A DNA stretch of 64,000 nt from Eutreptiella sp. 'Long Island Sound 2002' (GCA_964036045.1 OZ038385.1:36364063-36428062), one strand, 5' to 3'. Positions 12,701-22,963 are shown, numbered from the stretch's first letter. Program-made: numbers and translations. Notes: generated by a model from the sequence alone, not told the origin.

Positions 12701-15700
12701 GGTCCCGAAGGGCAGCCCCGCAGATCAGGTAGGGCACGCCGACCTCGCCAGGATCGTGCTGGGCTTGCAAACACTGTCCAGTTTGGAAAAGATGTCCTTC
12801 TTCAACTGCATGTTCTCGATCACCGCCTCCACGACCACGTCCACGTCCCGCAGGTCGTCATAGCTCAGGGTCGGTTTCACCAAACCTACCCTCCGGGCGT
12901 ATTCCGCCTGCGAGATCTTGCCCTTGCTCGCGCTCATCTTCCACAGCGCCTTCATTCGGTCGAACCCCGCGTCCAACGCCTTCTGGTTCACCTCCACGAG
13001 GTACACGGGGATGCCCGCGGTCGCGAAGCACATAGCGATGCCGCCCCCCATCGTGCCACCTCCGATCACTGCCGCGGACTGCACACGCACCGGCTTGGCC
13101 GCGGCGCCCGGGACTTTGAGGGCGGCGCGCTCCGCAAAGAAGATGTGCTGCAGCGCCTTGGCCTCGGTGGATACGAAGAGCTCTTGGAAGATTTGGGCCT
13201 CCTTGTCCAAGCCCTGGGGCAAAAAAGGTTGGGGTGGTGGGGGTGGGAGAGCGGCACAATTATCATTCAAACTGCATCAGTCCGTGGGTCCGATGAGATG
13301 CGCTACGCACAGTCAAGAGGAAACGCAAGGCTCGCATCCGTCATCGGTCTGGCACATATCAACATTCAAACTCCGAAGTGCTGGCCTGTTTGATGAGACG
13401 TTGTTCGGCAAATGCACTGCCTGCGTGCGCCACAACGTCTGTACGATCCCCACTGTCCCTGTGTTCAAGCACTGGCTGTGGTTGGGGTGGGAAAGCGGGG
13501 CGCGGGGGGGGGGGGGGGTTGGTTTGTTTGCCTTTGGCGGCGCCTATTGGCCTCTCGCCACTGCACACACCGTAAATGACGGCCGTAAACGATGGCATCC
13601 CGACCCACTGTGGGTCTCAACGTGTTCTGGTTGTGTTAAGGGGGGGGGGGGTCGAGCCCTTTTTCCAGAAGCCCGCCCCGGGGGGGGGGGGGGGGGGCTT
13701 CCACGATGGGAGCCCCGGACGGGCCCGCAGGGGGTGGCCTCAAAATGATCGCCACGACACATTGATCATTTTGATATCACGGGGGAAACTTTTTCTGGGC
13801 CACAGCTGGTCCTCCGACCGCCACTTTCCACGGGGATCGCTACTCCTGCAGCGCCTGCGGCGCGCAATTTGGCTGATTTGGGAACAGGGGACCTTGTACC
13901 CGGTGTGAAGCATACTTTTGAATGGGGGGCGGTCATCGCAACATTTTTGTCCGGTTTGGGTACTGTGCCTCGGCGTTGTGCCCGTTTGTCACACTTCCTT
14001 CACCCGGAATTGAGGGAAATTAATGCAGTGCTAATCACCCCAGAGGGCCCGCGGCCCACTGCAACTCTGGGGAGGGGGGCCTTTTGAGCCTATTTCCCAG
14101 AACCCCCTCCCCCCCCTCTAATTAGGCTCCAAGGGCTGGGCCCACCACAAGCACCGCAGGACGTCTCAATTTGCTGAAACACGTGACTTTACACATAAAT
14201 TTGGCAAATCCAGTTCAGCACCCATTTTCCCCCCCAAAAAATCTGTTCTGGGCCAATTTCAACGGGAAAATAGGGTCTGCCTCTTCGAGCCTGTTTTCCA
14301 GACCCCCCCTCCCCTAATTGACACCGGCTCGAAGGGCCCCCTCCCCCGGAGTTGCAATGGACTGCGGGCCCAGCTAATGCCCCTTCAAGGGGGGCGGCCT
14401 GCTTAAATTCTAGACCCCAACCGGTCCTCCTTGGTGCTTTCGTCACAAAGCAATGCACCCCCGCGAGGAGTAGTCCGGTCAGCCTGCCAGGACTTTTGTG
14501 CACAGGCCCAATTTTTCTTGCACAAAATCCTCCACACAAAATCCCCAGCTGGCTGACCGGACAAGGGATGTGTGCACACAAAATCCCTGGCACACTGATT
14601 GGACAAGGGGGTTGTGTGCAAAAAAAACCCATAATGAATTCTGGCCTGCCGCCGGGATTCAAACCTACATACAGTGCTGGTAAAATGTTGCAGTTAGCCA
14701 AGTAGATTACATTTTTCAATAATACATAATAGTAATGCTCTGGTATAATTTTTGCACTATGCTGTTTATAGGCGCAATTATCCCGTTTGAGCACCCCAAA
14801 TGGTCCAGGATCATTTTCAGGAAATCGCGTTTTTGCCCCATTTTTGACACGCTTTCGGTCCCAAAATGGCCCATTTTCAAGGCTGTTTGGGACCTTAGAG
14901 GGGCCCAAATGCCTCAAACGGGCTCCAAATGGGCTCATTCCACTTGATTGTGCACCCCAAATGGTCTAGGATTGTTGTTTGAAGCGTTTTTGACCTGTTT
15001 TTGACCCATTTTTGGTCCCCAAACAGCCCATTTTTGAGTGCAAAAACTTTTGGGGGTCTGGAGGGGGGGGGGGGTAGGTGGGTCAGCCGGTCAGCCGCCG
15101 GGGTCCCTAGAGGGGGGGGGTCAGTGGGTACCCCAACATACAAAGCTCAAAATGAGGCCCATGACGCGCTGATCATTTTGAACATACAGAAATGGGGTAA
15201 AAAAATTTTTCAGAAAAAATTTGCCCATGAGCTCAGGCTCCTATCAGCCAAGGTCAGACCCGGAGGTCAGGTCAGGGGTCAAAAAAAAAATTTCTGTGTA
15301 TTATAAACATTTTTGAATGCTCCACAAAATTCTGAGTATTTTGAGTATAGACACATAGTGTGAAAACAAAAATATACCCCCTCAAGAAGGGCAAAATTTT
15401 CGGCGCCTTTGGCGCCAACCCTTTCCCCCAAAATCTCAAATTGGAGAAAGACGGGTTCAAAAACTTTGGGGGGGTCTGGAGGGGGGGGGGAGGGGGGGGA
15501 GGGGTCTGGAATTAGAACAGGCCGCCCCCTTTGTGCCCCTTCCCCTGCGGCGCACAAGAAGCATTCCCACGGGCTCTGTCACAGGAGCCCCTTTCTCAAC
15601 CCCCGACCCCCTGGGGGAAGTGGGCTCGAACGATGCCCGCCCGCCCCCCCTCTCCCGGCTCTCGTCTCTCGTCATCAGTCACTCGCCGTCGGTACGTGGA

Positions 15701-18331
15701 CCCGCCACTTAGCTCCAGCCGCGCCTGCCTCACGACCTTCATTGCCAACTCAGTTCCTTGATTGTGCGTGTCACTCGGACAGTGCAATGCAGTTCTTGTC
15801 CCTTCCCTCCGCCCTGAATGGGGTAAGAGTCGGGCTGCCTCTACAGGGTTCTGGACTTTGTCACACAGGGGGGGTGGGGGCTCCTCATTGCAACGAAGGT
15901 CCACAGCCCCTCGCAGGCCCTCATGGCGACACCTGTTTGAATGACTTCACTTTCGTGGCCCACTCCACTGCGTCAATGCAGCGCATTGGGGCCGCCAGGC
16001 CCTTGGCCGCAGCCTTGGCCTGTTTCCGCGCCATCGCAAACACCAGCGCGTTGGGCTTGGCCGCCATGTCGCTGCACCGCCGCTTCGGGGCCTTCGAGTC
16101 CGCCAGCCTCTGCGCGTACGCCACCGCCTCCGCCTCCACGTCACCCACGGTGACCACGTCCACGAGCTTCGTCTTCTCTGCCTTCGCAGCCGTGGTCCAC
16201 TTCCCCGTCACAATCATCTCCAGCGCCTTTTGCACTCCGACGAGCCGCGGCAGGCGCTGCGTCCCTCCAGAACCAGGGATGAGGCCAATGCGCACTTCGG
16301 GCAGCCCCAGTTTCGCATCCTGCAGCACACAGCACTGCATGGTTTTCCCTGTCCCGGAGCGAGGGGGGGTGGGGAGGGGGCTTAAGCCGCAGTCCTTACG
16401 TTGAAACCTTGGCAGGTTTCGTGGGTGGGTGGGTGGGGGCCGCAAACACATTCAACAACAAAGAGCGGGTCTACAGCAGAGCAATAGCGTTCTTGAACCG
16501 TAGATGCTCAGTCCCGTTAGAGTCAACGCTCCCAAACATCTCTGCTTTGTACATCTGGCTCATTTGTATGTACATTGCATAGGTACTCGATATGTCATTG
16601 ACACCTCCCTCTCTCATCCGGCGTTGTGTTGCTCCTTTGTTTTGTCCGCCCAAGAGGGCGTGCATACACATACTGGGGGCGGAGGCACCCGGGCTTCTCT
16701 TGTGGTTGTGCGTAATGCTGGCACCCTTTCGGCCAAACCAACAAGTGTCTATCCCTGGTGTGTTTCTAAACTATCCCTAACCTGTCCCTCCTGGGGGGGG
16801 GGGGGGGCATAAAGGCTGAGTGAGTGTGCTGGGTGGTGCTTCCCGTGTACACACTGGTTTGAGGTTTCGGGGGGGGGGGCGTGTGTGCACAGCGCGCATG
16901 GCGCGTGCATATGACAGGGAGACATTGCGGTTTTTTGCTATAATTCGCAATATTCTTGCCTAGACAGACCATACTACACCCCCACGATTGTGGACAGCCT
17001 CACGAAACGTGCTCAAAGGTGTGCTCCACATTGGGCAAACTCCCAGAATGGTTCTAGGTGCGTTTGTTAAGCTCCCCATAGTCGGCCCCCATGCACACAG
17101 CGGTGGATCCAGCCCCCAAGCACACAGCGGTGGATCCAGGCTTAGCCATGAGGAAACTAGGGGAGCAATGAGAAGCATATTCCCCCTTCTTATACTCCAG
17201 CACCAATCCAGCATTGATACACTCTTGTATCTGCCGCTCGATCTCCTCCACATGGTCACCATATCCCCAACTGGAAAGGGGCTAGTCCATATCCCCAACC
17301 GGAAAGGGGCCACCATAGCCCCTAATTGGGCACCCTTTTTCAGTGACATGCACAACAAACACACACACACACATGCATTAGAAATGAGGGCAAGGCACGC
17401 AAACAACTCATATCAATGCATGACAAGGCTCATTGTTACTGGTACTGAGCACTGCTATGCAGCTTGGGTATGGTCCTGCACGAACCTTGTGCACAGCGCG
17501 TGCACTACAGCCCCCAGGAATGGTTTGTTTACATTGCCGGGGGGGGGGGGGGGGTTATGGTGAGAGTTAGGAAAATTTTTCCACCGCCTGTGTGCACACT
17601 CAAAATGATTTCCCTGAAGAATTCAAATACATTCCACCTCAGACAGAATTGCTCTTGATCCATGACGCACAGTCCATAAGTCGGAGATGCCCCCCAAAAG
17701 AAGAACAAAAAAAAATCTTGTTCCTTGTGACAGGATGGCCCTACTTGATAATGGACCACAAAGTGGCCATGTTCTTGATCCCTCGCTCCTCCACTTTGTC
17801 TCTTGCACCTTGTCTCTGCTCCAGATGCAATGCAGGACAGTCTTCAACGCCCCCCACCCCCCACCCCACCAAAAAAGGTCCACTGTGTAGCACTGGCGGA
17901 CCGAGGCCCCACGGGAGGACAACACTTCGCCCTGAGAAAGAAGGAAAATCACAGTGCAGGGCTCTGATCTGCAGGAATACCTTGGAGGCCACTCGGTGAT
18001 CACACGCCAGGGCAATTTCCAGCCCGCCACCCAAGGCAGTGCCTTGGATGGCAGCCACCACCGGTTTCGGGCATTCCTCGATGATTTCACAAACCGTCGG
18101 CAGCATGGGTGGGTTGCTGGCATCGTGACCTGCGAACTCCTGGATGTCTGCTCCAGCCGAGAACATGCTCCGCGCCCCAGTCAGCACGATGGCCCCCACG
18201 TTGTCCTGCACCTGCACTTTTTGGATGGAATCTGCGATTGCGTGCCGCAGTTCCTGTGACAACGCGTTTACAGGGCCGCTCTCCATTCGTAAGATGGCCA
18301 CTCGGCCTTTGTGGGACACATGAACCGGCAT
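6441..18331 (-). CDS. EHHADH: Bifunctional enoyl-CoA hydratase / 3-hydroxyacyl-CoA dehydrogenase (six exons, 698 aa)
   Basis: Joined exons 18331-17981, 16319-15933, 13213-12744, 11381-11045, 9274-9011 and 6728-6441 give 2,097 bases: 698 codons plus TGA, with all five junctions in phase. Residues 1-~190 are a crotonase-fold hydratase: SAGADIQEF (58-66) and [15 protein letters not shown] (98-112) frame the oxyanion hole, and Glu105 and Glu125 match the two catalytic glutamates of mammalian MFE1. Residues ~290 onward are the NAD-dependent dehydrogenase: GGGTMGGG (297-304) is the dinucleotide loop, and His427 with Glu439 in [17 protein letters not shown] forms the catalytic pair. The enzyme hydrates trans-2-enoyl-CoA and oxidises 3-hydroxyacyl-CoA in fatty-acid beta-oxidation. 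Length and domain order fit the peroxisomal multifunctional family. Start 18331 gives [10 protein letters not shown] directly before the hydratase fold. The end (KPFASVV) lacks a peroxisomal SKL-type signal. The symbol follows the animal-type arrangement; orthology is unproven. Confidence 0.93.
6729..9010 (-). other. Intron 5 of the bifunctional enzyme gene (2.3 kb)
   Basis: The intron contains a dispersed repeat at 6815-7045 related to 29400-29705, a GGCGGTTGG minisatellite patch at 7735-7770 and again (as CAACCGCC) at 8193-8232, and a 12-C run at 8580-8591. A tRNA B-box-like GGTTCGAACCC at 7563 has no convincing partner A box. Nothing suggests a nested gene. Confidence 0.6.
6815..7045 (+). 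repeat. Dispersed repeat related to 29.4-29.7 kb
   Basis: It contains two nearby GAAGGGTTT(C/T)GGAAAAAGTC blocks (6830 and 7005), CAAGCCATGGGC, and CCCCATGGGTGCTCAAGTACC followed by TTGTCACCAAATCATCACCC. The CAAGCCATGGGC part matches the 29.5-kb copy on the same strand, while the TTGTCACC part matches it in inverted orientation. The two loci therefore differ by a rearrangement. Confidence 0.6.
9011..9274 (-). CDS. EHHADH: Bifunctional enzyme exon 5 (dehydrogenase C-terminal domain, first half)
   Basis: Eighty-eight codons begin [10 protein letters not shown] after TGTAG, completing the GPxxxxDLAGxDV motif of 3-hydroxyacyl-CoA dehydrogenases. [15 protein letters not shown] is the conserved K.GKGFY signature. 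It ends at GAG before GTGCGT. Confidence 0.92.
9275..11044 (-). other. Intron 4 of the bifunctional enzyme gene
   Basis: A very GC-rich intron of 1.8 kb. It contains the small inverted-repeat element at 9319-9424, C-runs at 9431-9442, G-runs at 10097-10109 and 10918-10931, and scattered CAACCGCC units around 9655-9695 and 10605-10625. No further structure is seen. Confidence 0.6.
9319..9424. mobile_element. 106-bp miniature element with 13-bp terminal inverted repeats
   Basis: CAGGGACTTGCTT (9319-9331) and AAGCAAGTCCCTG (9412-9424) are perfect inverted repeats enclosing G/C-run sequence and GTCGGAATGAAAATT. Related copies occur at 43354-43420 (left end kept) and 44063-44149 (right end kept). 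This fits a short non-autonomous DNA element (MITE-like). I see no clear target duplication. Confidence 0.6.
11045..11381 (-). CDS. EHHADH: Bifunctional enzyme exon 4 (dehydrogenase catalytic region)
   Basis: It starts after TTGCAG with one base completing Ser403, then [11 protein letters not shown]. It carries the catalytic His427 and Glu439 in [15 protein letters not shown], and FVSNRM, where the C-terminal dehydrogenase domain begins. It ends at GAG before GTGTGC. Confidence 0.93.
11382..12743 (-). other. Intron 3 of the bifunctional enzyme gene
   Basis: 1.4 kb. It has a GGCGGTTGGGC-type minisatellite patch at 11452-11525, a (CG)n stretch at 11795-11806 and a 15-G run at 12688-12702. No exon or transposon ends are recognisable. 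Confidence 0.6.
12744..13213 (-). CDS. EHHADH: Bifunctional enzyme exon 3 (NAD-binding dehydrogenase domain)
   Basis: It covers residues 247 to 403. It contains the linker helix, then [19 protein letters not shown], the Rossmann dinucleotide-binding loop. It ends GCGAG before GTCGGC in phase 2, and the next exon supplies the missing base. Confidence 0.93.
13519..13640 (+). repeat. Dispersed repeat, copy 2 (TTGTTTGCC family)
   Basis: It follows a G-run and reads GGTTTGTTTGCCTTTGGC, then ATTGGCCTCTCGCCACTGCAC, with a GTGGGTCTCAACGTG tail. It matches the copies at 5214 and 32401. A 20-bp insertion (about 13570-13590) separates this copy from copy 1. Confidence 0.7.
13927..14066 (+). repeat. Dispersed repeat shared with 50.0 kb, copy 1
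   Basis: CATCGCAACATTTTTGTCCG and CACTTCCTTCACCCGGAATT mark a block of about 140 bp. It recurs, diverged, at 50015-50135 inside a CFAP47 intron on the same strand. The class is unknown. Confidence 0.65.
14637..14702 (-). repeat. tRNA-like head of a probable SINE
   Basis: Read on the minus strand, TTGGCTAACTGCAAC resembles a tRNA A box, and GGTTTGAATCCCGG about 34 bases later is a near-perfect B box. This is the internal RNA polymerase III promoter layout. The sequence after it (toward 14440) has two repeated units with GGACAAGGG and TGTGTGCA, suggesting a SINE body rather than a working tRNA gene. Confidence 0.45.
14775..15060 (-). repeat. Two inverted units of the 163-bp satellite
   Basis: The anchor CACCCCAAATGGTC occurs at about 14792 and 14952, about 160 bp apart. 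The reverse complement matches the array at 45.3-46.1 kb (GGGGTGCACAA, then GAGCCCATTT, then GGGACCAAAAATGGGTCAAA). The same satellite is therefore present in introns of two different genes in opposite orientation. Confidence 0.75.
15933..16319 (-). CDS. EHHADH: Bifunctional enzyme exon 2 (hydratase, residues 118-246)
   Basis: It starts after CTGCAG with [19 protein letters not shown], which holds the second catalytic glutamate (Glu125) and the [10 protein letters not shown] signature. It ends at CAG before GTGTCG, phase 0 on both sides. A 331-residue plus-strand frame over it is its antisense shadow. Confidence 0.93.
16985..17251 (-). pseudogene. Reverse transcriptase remnant, Ty3/gypsy-like
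   Basis: On the minus strand [19 protein letters not shown], then [14 protein letters not shown], then DYGELNKRT, a stop, and [16 protein letters not shown] follow the order of the fingers/palm start of Ty3-type reverse transcriptases (...SP...L..KK.G..R..VDYR.LNK.T). One TAG stop interrupts the frame. Two short tandem duplications (GCACACAGCGGTGGATCCAG at 17093-17139 and a 28-bp unit at 17270-17325) disrupt it further. The catalytic YxDD box is not found, so it is a dead fragment. Confidence 0.7.
17345..17510 (+). repeat. Dispersed repeat B, copy 1
   Basis: GAAATGAGGGCAAGGCACGC, CATGACAAGGCTCATTGTTA and GCAGCTTGGGTATGGTCCTG recur with about 85% similarity at 19178-19312. Together with the preceding GTGTGTGCACAGCGCG block this probably derives from the same retroelement as the adjacent reverse transcriptase. 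Confidence 0.65.
17981..18331 (-). CDS. EHHADH: Bifunctional enzyme exon 1 (hydratase, residues 1-117)
   Basis: It carries the oxyanion-hole motif SAGADIQEF and the [11 protein letters not shown] helix with Glu105. It ends at AAG before GTATTC. The frame stays open upstream to about 18409, but the in-frame ATG at 18331 fits the usual family start. A mobile-element-like sequence does not intrude on the exon. Confidence 0.93.
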
Positions 18332-18751
18332 AGTGACCGAATTCAGAGGGTCTGTAGGAAGAACCAATTTGGGGCAACAAGACAGCCTCAGACCCCAAGG
18401 GATTAACAAAGCCCTTTAACAGCCCGACGCAGATAAACCCCTGCCGAGAATAAACGGACATGCGTCTTCGTATTCATTTGCGTCCTCGGATTTTGACCCC
18501 CTCCCCCTGGCACCCAGTGCTTTGTTTCAGGCCTGTGACACTACTTTTCAATCCCTTTTGTACCAGTGCCATATGACACACATCATGGAAACATTTCATG
18601 CTTTTGTTATTGATATTGTTGGGCAACATGATGAACTTCCTGGTGGACAACTTCTGGGAACCAAACACAGCGGGATTACCTGCACCGCGCGCACCGCGTA
18701 GTAATGTGTTAGAACAAAATATGGGGAAATGGTCAATCCTTGGAGCCCCAG

Positions 18752-18955
18752 AAAATGGTTTACCCTGGAGGTATCTGGGCTGCTTGTTGTTACTTTCTGC
18801 AGGTTTGTGGATGCTTGTTGAAAATGCTTGGAGGCTCGTAGATGCTTGCTGTTTATTTTTGAAAACTTTTTGATTCTTGCTGCTTGGTTGCTATTGATTC
18901 TTAGTGACTTTTGGACGGTTGTTGCTAATTCCTGATGGCTTTTTCATGGATTTGG
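18752..18955 (+). repeat. Repeat A, copy 1 (204 bp)
   Basis: GAAAATGGTTTACCCTGGAG through CTTTTTCATGGATTT is repeated in the same orientation at 19692-19893 with roughly 88% identity. The copies are 940 bp apart and enclose repeat B. The arrangement recalls terminal repeats of a small retroelement, but TG...CA ends and a primer-binding site were not found. Confidence 0.6.
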
Positions 18956-19177
18956 GGGCGTGTGTGCACAGCGCGGGCACAGCGCGCACATGATAGGAAG
19001 AAATTGGGGGTTTTTGCTACAATTGGTTGCTTTGCACGATTTCTGTGCCGCCGGCTGATGAGGAGGACGAATCAGGGCTATCTGCACTTACAATAGAGCC
19101 ACCGGATATGAATTGAGCGAATCTCCAAACAGATACCGCGAACCAATAGGAAAGGATGCACAACAACACATACTCAT

Positions 19178-19312
19178 GCACTAGAAATGAGGGCAAAGCA
19201 TGCATGCAACTCATACAAATGCATAACAAGGCTCATTGTCACGGGTACTAGGCACTACTATGCAGGTTGGGCATGGTCCTGTACAAGCTTTGTGCATAGC
19301 GCGCACACAGCA
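19178..19312 (+). repeat. Dispersed repeat B, copy 2
   Basis: Second copy of the 17345-17510 unit: GAAATGAGGGCAAAGCATGC, CATAACAAGGCTCATTGTCA, GCAGGTTGGGCATGGTCCTG. It lies downstream of a matching GTGTGTGCACAGCGCG block at 18959, so two elements share block order with different spacing. Confidence 0.65.
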
Positions 19313-19691
19313 CGCAAAACGCCCCCTTTGGGTCCCTGCCAACCAGGTTTTGTAGGTCTCTACCAACCACATTATGCAGCGATATGACTACACAGTACGG
19401 TAGTTCGCCGATCTAGATATCTCCATGATGCGCCATGACATCCGAACCACCGGTGAGAGCGTTATTAGGCTCTACGATGAGCATTCGGAGGTGGCCAAAG
19501 CCGATGAGCAAGGCGTAGGGGCTGCATTTGGCATGCTCGGTGCCGATGGCGGTACGCCTCCTGGTGCTAGAGGCATGGGTGGCATCACTAAGCACTGTGG
19601 AGTGGCTTCACACCCCCATGTGGCGCGCGCCACACTTGAACCCACGCAAACCAAGTCTACGCGGCGCTCTACAACATTGAAGAGGAGGATT

Positions 19692-19893
19692 GAAAATGGT
19701 GTACCCTGGAGGTATCTGGGCTGCTTGTTTTTGCTTTCTACAAGTTTGTGGATGCTTGTTGAAAATGCTTGGAAGCTCCTACATGGTTGCTGTTTATTCT
19801 TGGAAACTTTTTGGTTCTTGCTGCTGGGTTGCTATTGATTCTTGGTGGCTTTTGGATGGTTGTTGCTAATTCCTAATGGCTTCTTCATGGATG
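19692..19893 (+). repeat. Repeat A, copy 2
   Basis: Direct repeat of 18752-18955: GAAAATGGTGTACCCTGGAG through GGCTTCTTCATGGATG. Short GGTTGCTATTGATTCTTGG motifs within it are themselves partly tandem. Confidence 0.6.
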
Positions 19894-21695
19894 TTGTTAA
19901 TTCTTGATGCCTTGTGGATGGTTGCTGTGAATTCTTGGTGGCTTTTGTGCACTGTGGGGTGAGACACACAGTGCCCTTCGGCATCATACTCAATGCTCAC
20001 ATACTGCCCACCCTCGGACACGGTGATGTTGGGCAGATTGGGGGTCCAATGTAAAGCTGGGATGGCAGGTTTTGAAGCAACCGACATGCCCTAAGTAGAT
20101 TCAATCACTTGATTCCACAATCTATAGCGCAACGCCGTTCCCCTTCCAAGACACTGCCATGAGTTTGCTGCTCCTGGCTCCAGCGTCCCATGGGGATGGG
20201 TCATAGGCTGCTTTCTGCTGCCTTGCTGCCTAACCTGATCTCCTCCCTCTTCATTGAGCCCAGACTTAGCAAGGGATGTGGCCGAGAGAGGCCAGCATCC
20301 ACGAGCATTCCCCAAGCAAAGTGAACCCAACATGGAACACAGAATAAACGCCACACCCCGACTCAAATCCAAATAATGGATTGACCAGGCGCTGGTGCCC
20401 ACAACCCAAACACCATATTGGACCCAGCCAGGGAGGAAAGGAGTGCAATATGGCCCTTGGACTTTGCACTCACCGAGACGGCACGTCAGAACTGAGATGG
20501 AGACGGCACGTCAGAACTAAGATGGTGATGACGGTCGTAGAAGGCAGGCTATCGTGCTATCAACTGGAGCATAAAAGGCGGGTCTACACCTGACCTCTTG
20601 CGGCCCCAAAGCATTCTGTGTACCTCTCCTGTATGCCCCCGCCTCCCTACCCGAGGATCAAGAGGTCAAAAGCCAGCCGGTTTGGTTGCTATCACCAACC
20701 CTTGTGAGTGTATTGGTCCTTAGAATTGAAAAAACCCAGTGGATACTAGTTTCTCGGAGTTAGCTACATACAACATGGAGGGGGTGGGATGGGTTTCGCG
20801 GAAGAGTACCCTTTCTGGAGTGAAGCACCTGGACCCTTAGGTGCTGCAGGTGGAGGCTGTTTAGTGGTGGATGTGGGGGAGAGGAAGAGGACTTGTTGCA
20901 CTGAGTGAGCATGGGGGGAACTTCTGGCGGGGGACCGTGACACTGCCCTTGACCTCCATTGTGATGGGGGAGTATCCTCCTGTGGACGGCCGCGGTGTGA
21001 TGGAAGTCGTTGTGCATACCTCGATGTCCGGTAGTGGCGTTGCTGCCAACCGTGAGTCCTGCCCCCCCCGTTTGCAGTGGCGCTTGGGGGGGCTAAAAAG
21101 GTCAGGTGTGGACCCGCCACTTATGTCCGGCCGCGCCTGCCTTCACACGGCGCTTGGGGTGCTGAGAGGGGGGCCATGAGGCAACGGATACTGGGCTCGC
21201 ATACGCCCCCGTGTCACAGGCGCATGGTCATAACCACATAGTTCAGTTGAGAGGGGGGGGGGGGTTCCTCTACAAGCGGCTGGGGGGGTTGCTCATGTCA
21301 AGGGCTCGGGGACTGTACATGGGGTGTTGATGGTTATGCATGGTTGGTGGGGGGAACTGTGTATGCAGTGCCGTGTAGCCCTACACTTTCGTCCACGGTC
21401 CAAAGTGAGGGGAGTTCAACATCGGACTCCAGTTCTGTCTCTGGGTCCTCACACTGCTGGTCGATGATTGCATGTGACGTGGTGACACAACCGTTTAGGG
21501 GGGAATGTTTGCCTGGCGCGCGCCCGGCGCGCTACCTTTCTATTAACTATCCCGACTTCAGCCCGAGATTTACCCTCTGATGGAGAAGGCCCCCCAAATA
21601 GATCATGATGGACTGTGCACCTTCCCTGCAAAGCACGTTGCAAAATAAAGCAATATCTGTGAATTCCGGAACTCCAACTGTCATCTGTATTGTAC

Positions 21696-22149
21696 TTAAC
21701 AAACAACATTGGTCCCACAAGTGTGGGTGTCAATACATTCACTACAATAGTGCTCCTTACACTCATCACAAACTGCGACGGCGGAGCGCTTCTGGCAACA
21801 CAACACACACGCTTCTGCCTCATCCTCTGCCTCATCTTGCGTGCCACAACCGAGCAAACAGCTGCTCAATGCGTGCCCTATACCACCCGTGCACGTCATT
21901 ATAACATTGTTGGCGGGCTGTCAAAGTGCCATTCTTTCTTCCAATGAATGGCACAATGACATGAATCCGGCCTTTATAAGCACCATCATGGCCCCCAAGT
22001 TCGAAATCAAAGAAATCACCTCGGGTACGAGAAGGTCCATACCCATCCCAAATCAAAACATCTGCTGATGTCCCGGGGGCCAAGGGGCAAATCCATATAA
22101 TGTTGCCCAACATATCAACGGCAACAGTCCACCGGTCGGCACGGGTCAC
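21696..22149 (-). pseudogene. PIF/Harbinger-like DDE transposase remnant with zinc-finger extension
   Basis: The frame 22149-21832 reads DRWTVAVDMLGNIIWICPL, SADVLIWDGYG, HDGAYKGRIHVIVPF, then YNDVHGWYRARIEQLFARL. This is the D...D...E layout of IS5/Harbinger nucleases (VD..G.I, DGAY.G, R..VE..F.RLK). After a frame change near 21835 the sequence continues with acidic residues and CVLCCQKRSAVAVCDECKEH, YCSECIDTHTC, a cysteine/histidine cluster resembling a B-box finger. No start, upstream half or terminal repeats were found, so it is treated as a relic. The transposase identity is firm; fusion to the finger is inferred. Confidence 0.65.
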
Positions 22150-22963
22150 AAAAGATGCCCGGCGCTCGCCCGGCGCACTAACGTTCCCCCTAGTAGTGGC
22201 AACCGTCGGTGGCCCATGTCCGCCAGCAGATCCCGCCTTGTCGTTGCCTGTGACTCCAATGTGCGAAGGAACTGGAGCCAGTGCACCGTGGATGCTGCAT
22301 CTTCTATGGCGTTTAAGCTCCGAGTTCTCTGAGGTCTACGTGCCTGACTGGACCCCTGGACCCTTGCCAAACATGTCGTCCCCACTGATAAGCAGCATGG
22401 AGTCAGAACAAATGAGTGCATGCTTGTGCCAACTTCTGTGGAAGACCGCGTGAGCGCTGCCCGCAACTCTCCTCTATTGTTTGTTTGTCGCTCCGTAATG
22501 GGGTGGCGTTCTGCGACGTCTCTGGGGTCTTCAAAGTAGACCTAGTAGCCGCCTACTCGCGCTGCCACTGGGTGGTACTCCAAGGAGCCATCCGTATAAA
22601 TGATGTCCCACCCTGCTTTACAATATCTATGCCCGGGGGGGGGGGGGATGTTGGGGTATAAATTCGGGGGACAGAGGCACTGGACCTCTTCTTCTGTGCT
22701 CCAACGGCCAGGGCCCACTGGACATCATAACTATTGGGACACTACAAGACATCACAGTGACAAGCATGCTACTCACCAGTCTGTTTGCATGTTTTGGCTT
22801 ATCCACATGCAGGGCGCTTGAGGTTGTTGAGGTTGTGGTTGTTGGCGCCATTGTCCTGTATGTTCCATTTTCAATTCTTGCTGTCGCAAAGGAATGCATA
22901 TGTGCGTTTGCACACGTTCACATGAATGCAGTCCACCTTGGTACTCCAGGGCAGACAGCAAAA

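Larger units (their letters stand above)
13214..15932 (-). other. Intron 2 of the bifunctional enzyme gene (2.7 kb)
   Basis: The intron is built largely from repeats: the TTGTTTGCC repeat (13519-13640), an 18-G run (13680-13697), a block at 13927-14066 repeated at 50.0 kb, a tRNA-like sequence at 14637-14702 with an internally repeated tail, two inverted units of the 163-bp satellite (14775-15060), and a GTGGACCCGCCACTTA block near 15697 that recurs near 21108. Confidence 0.65.
16320..17980 (-). other. Intron 1 of the bifunctional enzyme gene with retroelement relics
   Basis: 1.66 kb. It holds the block with GTGTGTGCACAGCGCG (16877-16944), the decayed reverse transcriptase (16985-17251), a repeat unit shared with 19.1-19.3 kb (17345-17510), and G-runs at 16792-16806 and 17539-17554. 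Confidence 0.65.

Noticed and set aside
12602-13393. A 263-residue plus-strand frame
   Set aside because: Antisense shadow of the NAD-binding exon 12744-13213.
15409-16404. A 331-residue open frame on the plus strand
   Set aside because: It is antisense to the hydratase exon 15933-16319 and its protein has no recognisable features; GC-rich exons create long shadow frames.
18752-19893. A complete LTR retrotransposon bounded by repeat A
   Set aside because: The repeats lack TG...CA ends, a primer-binding site, a polypurine tract and target duplications.
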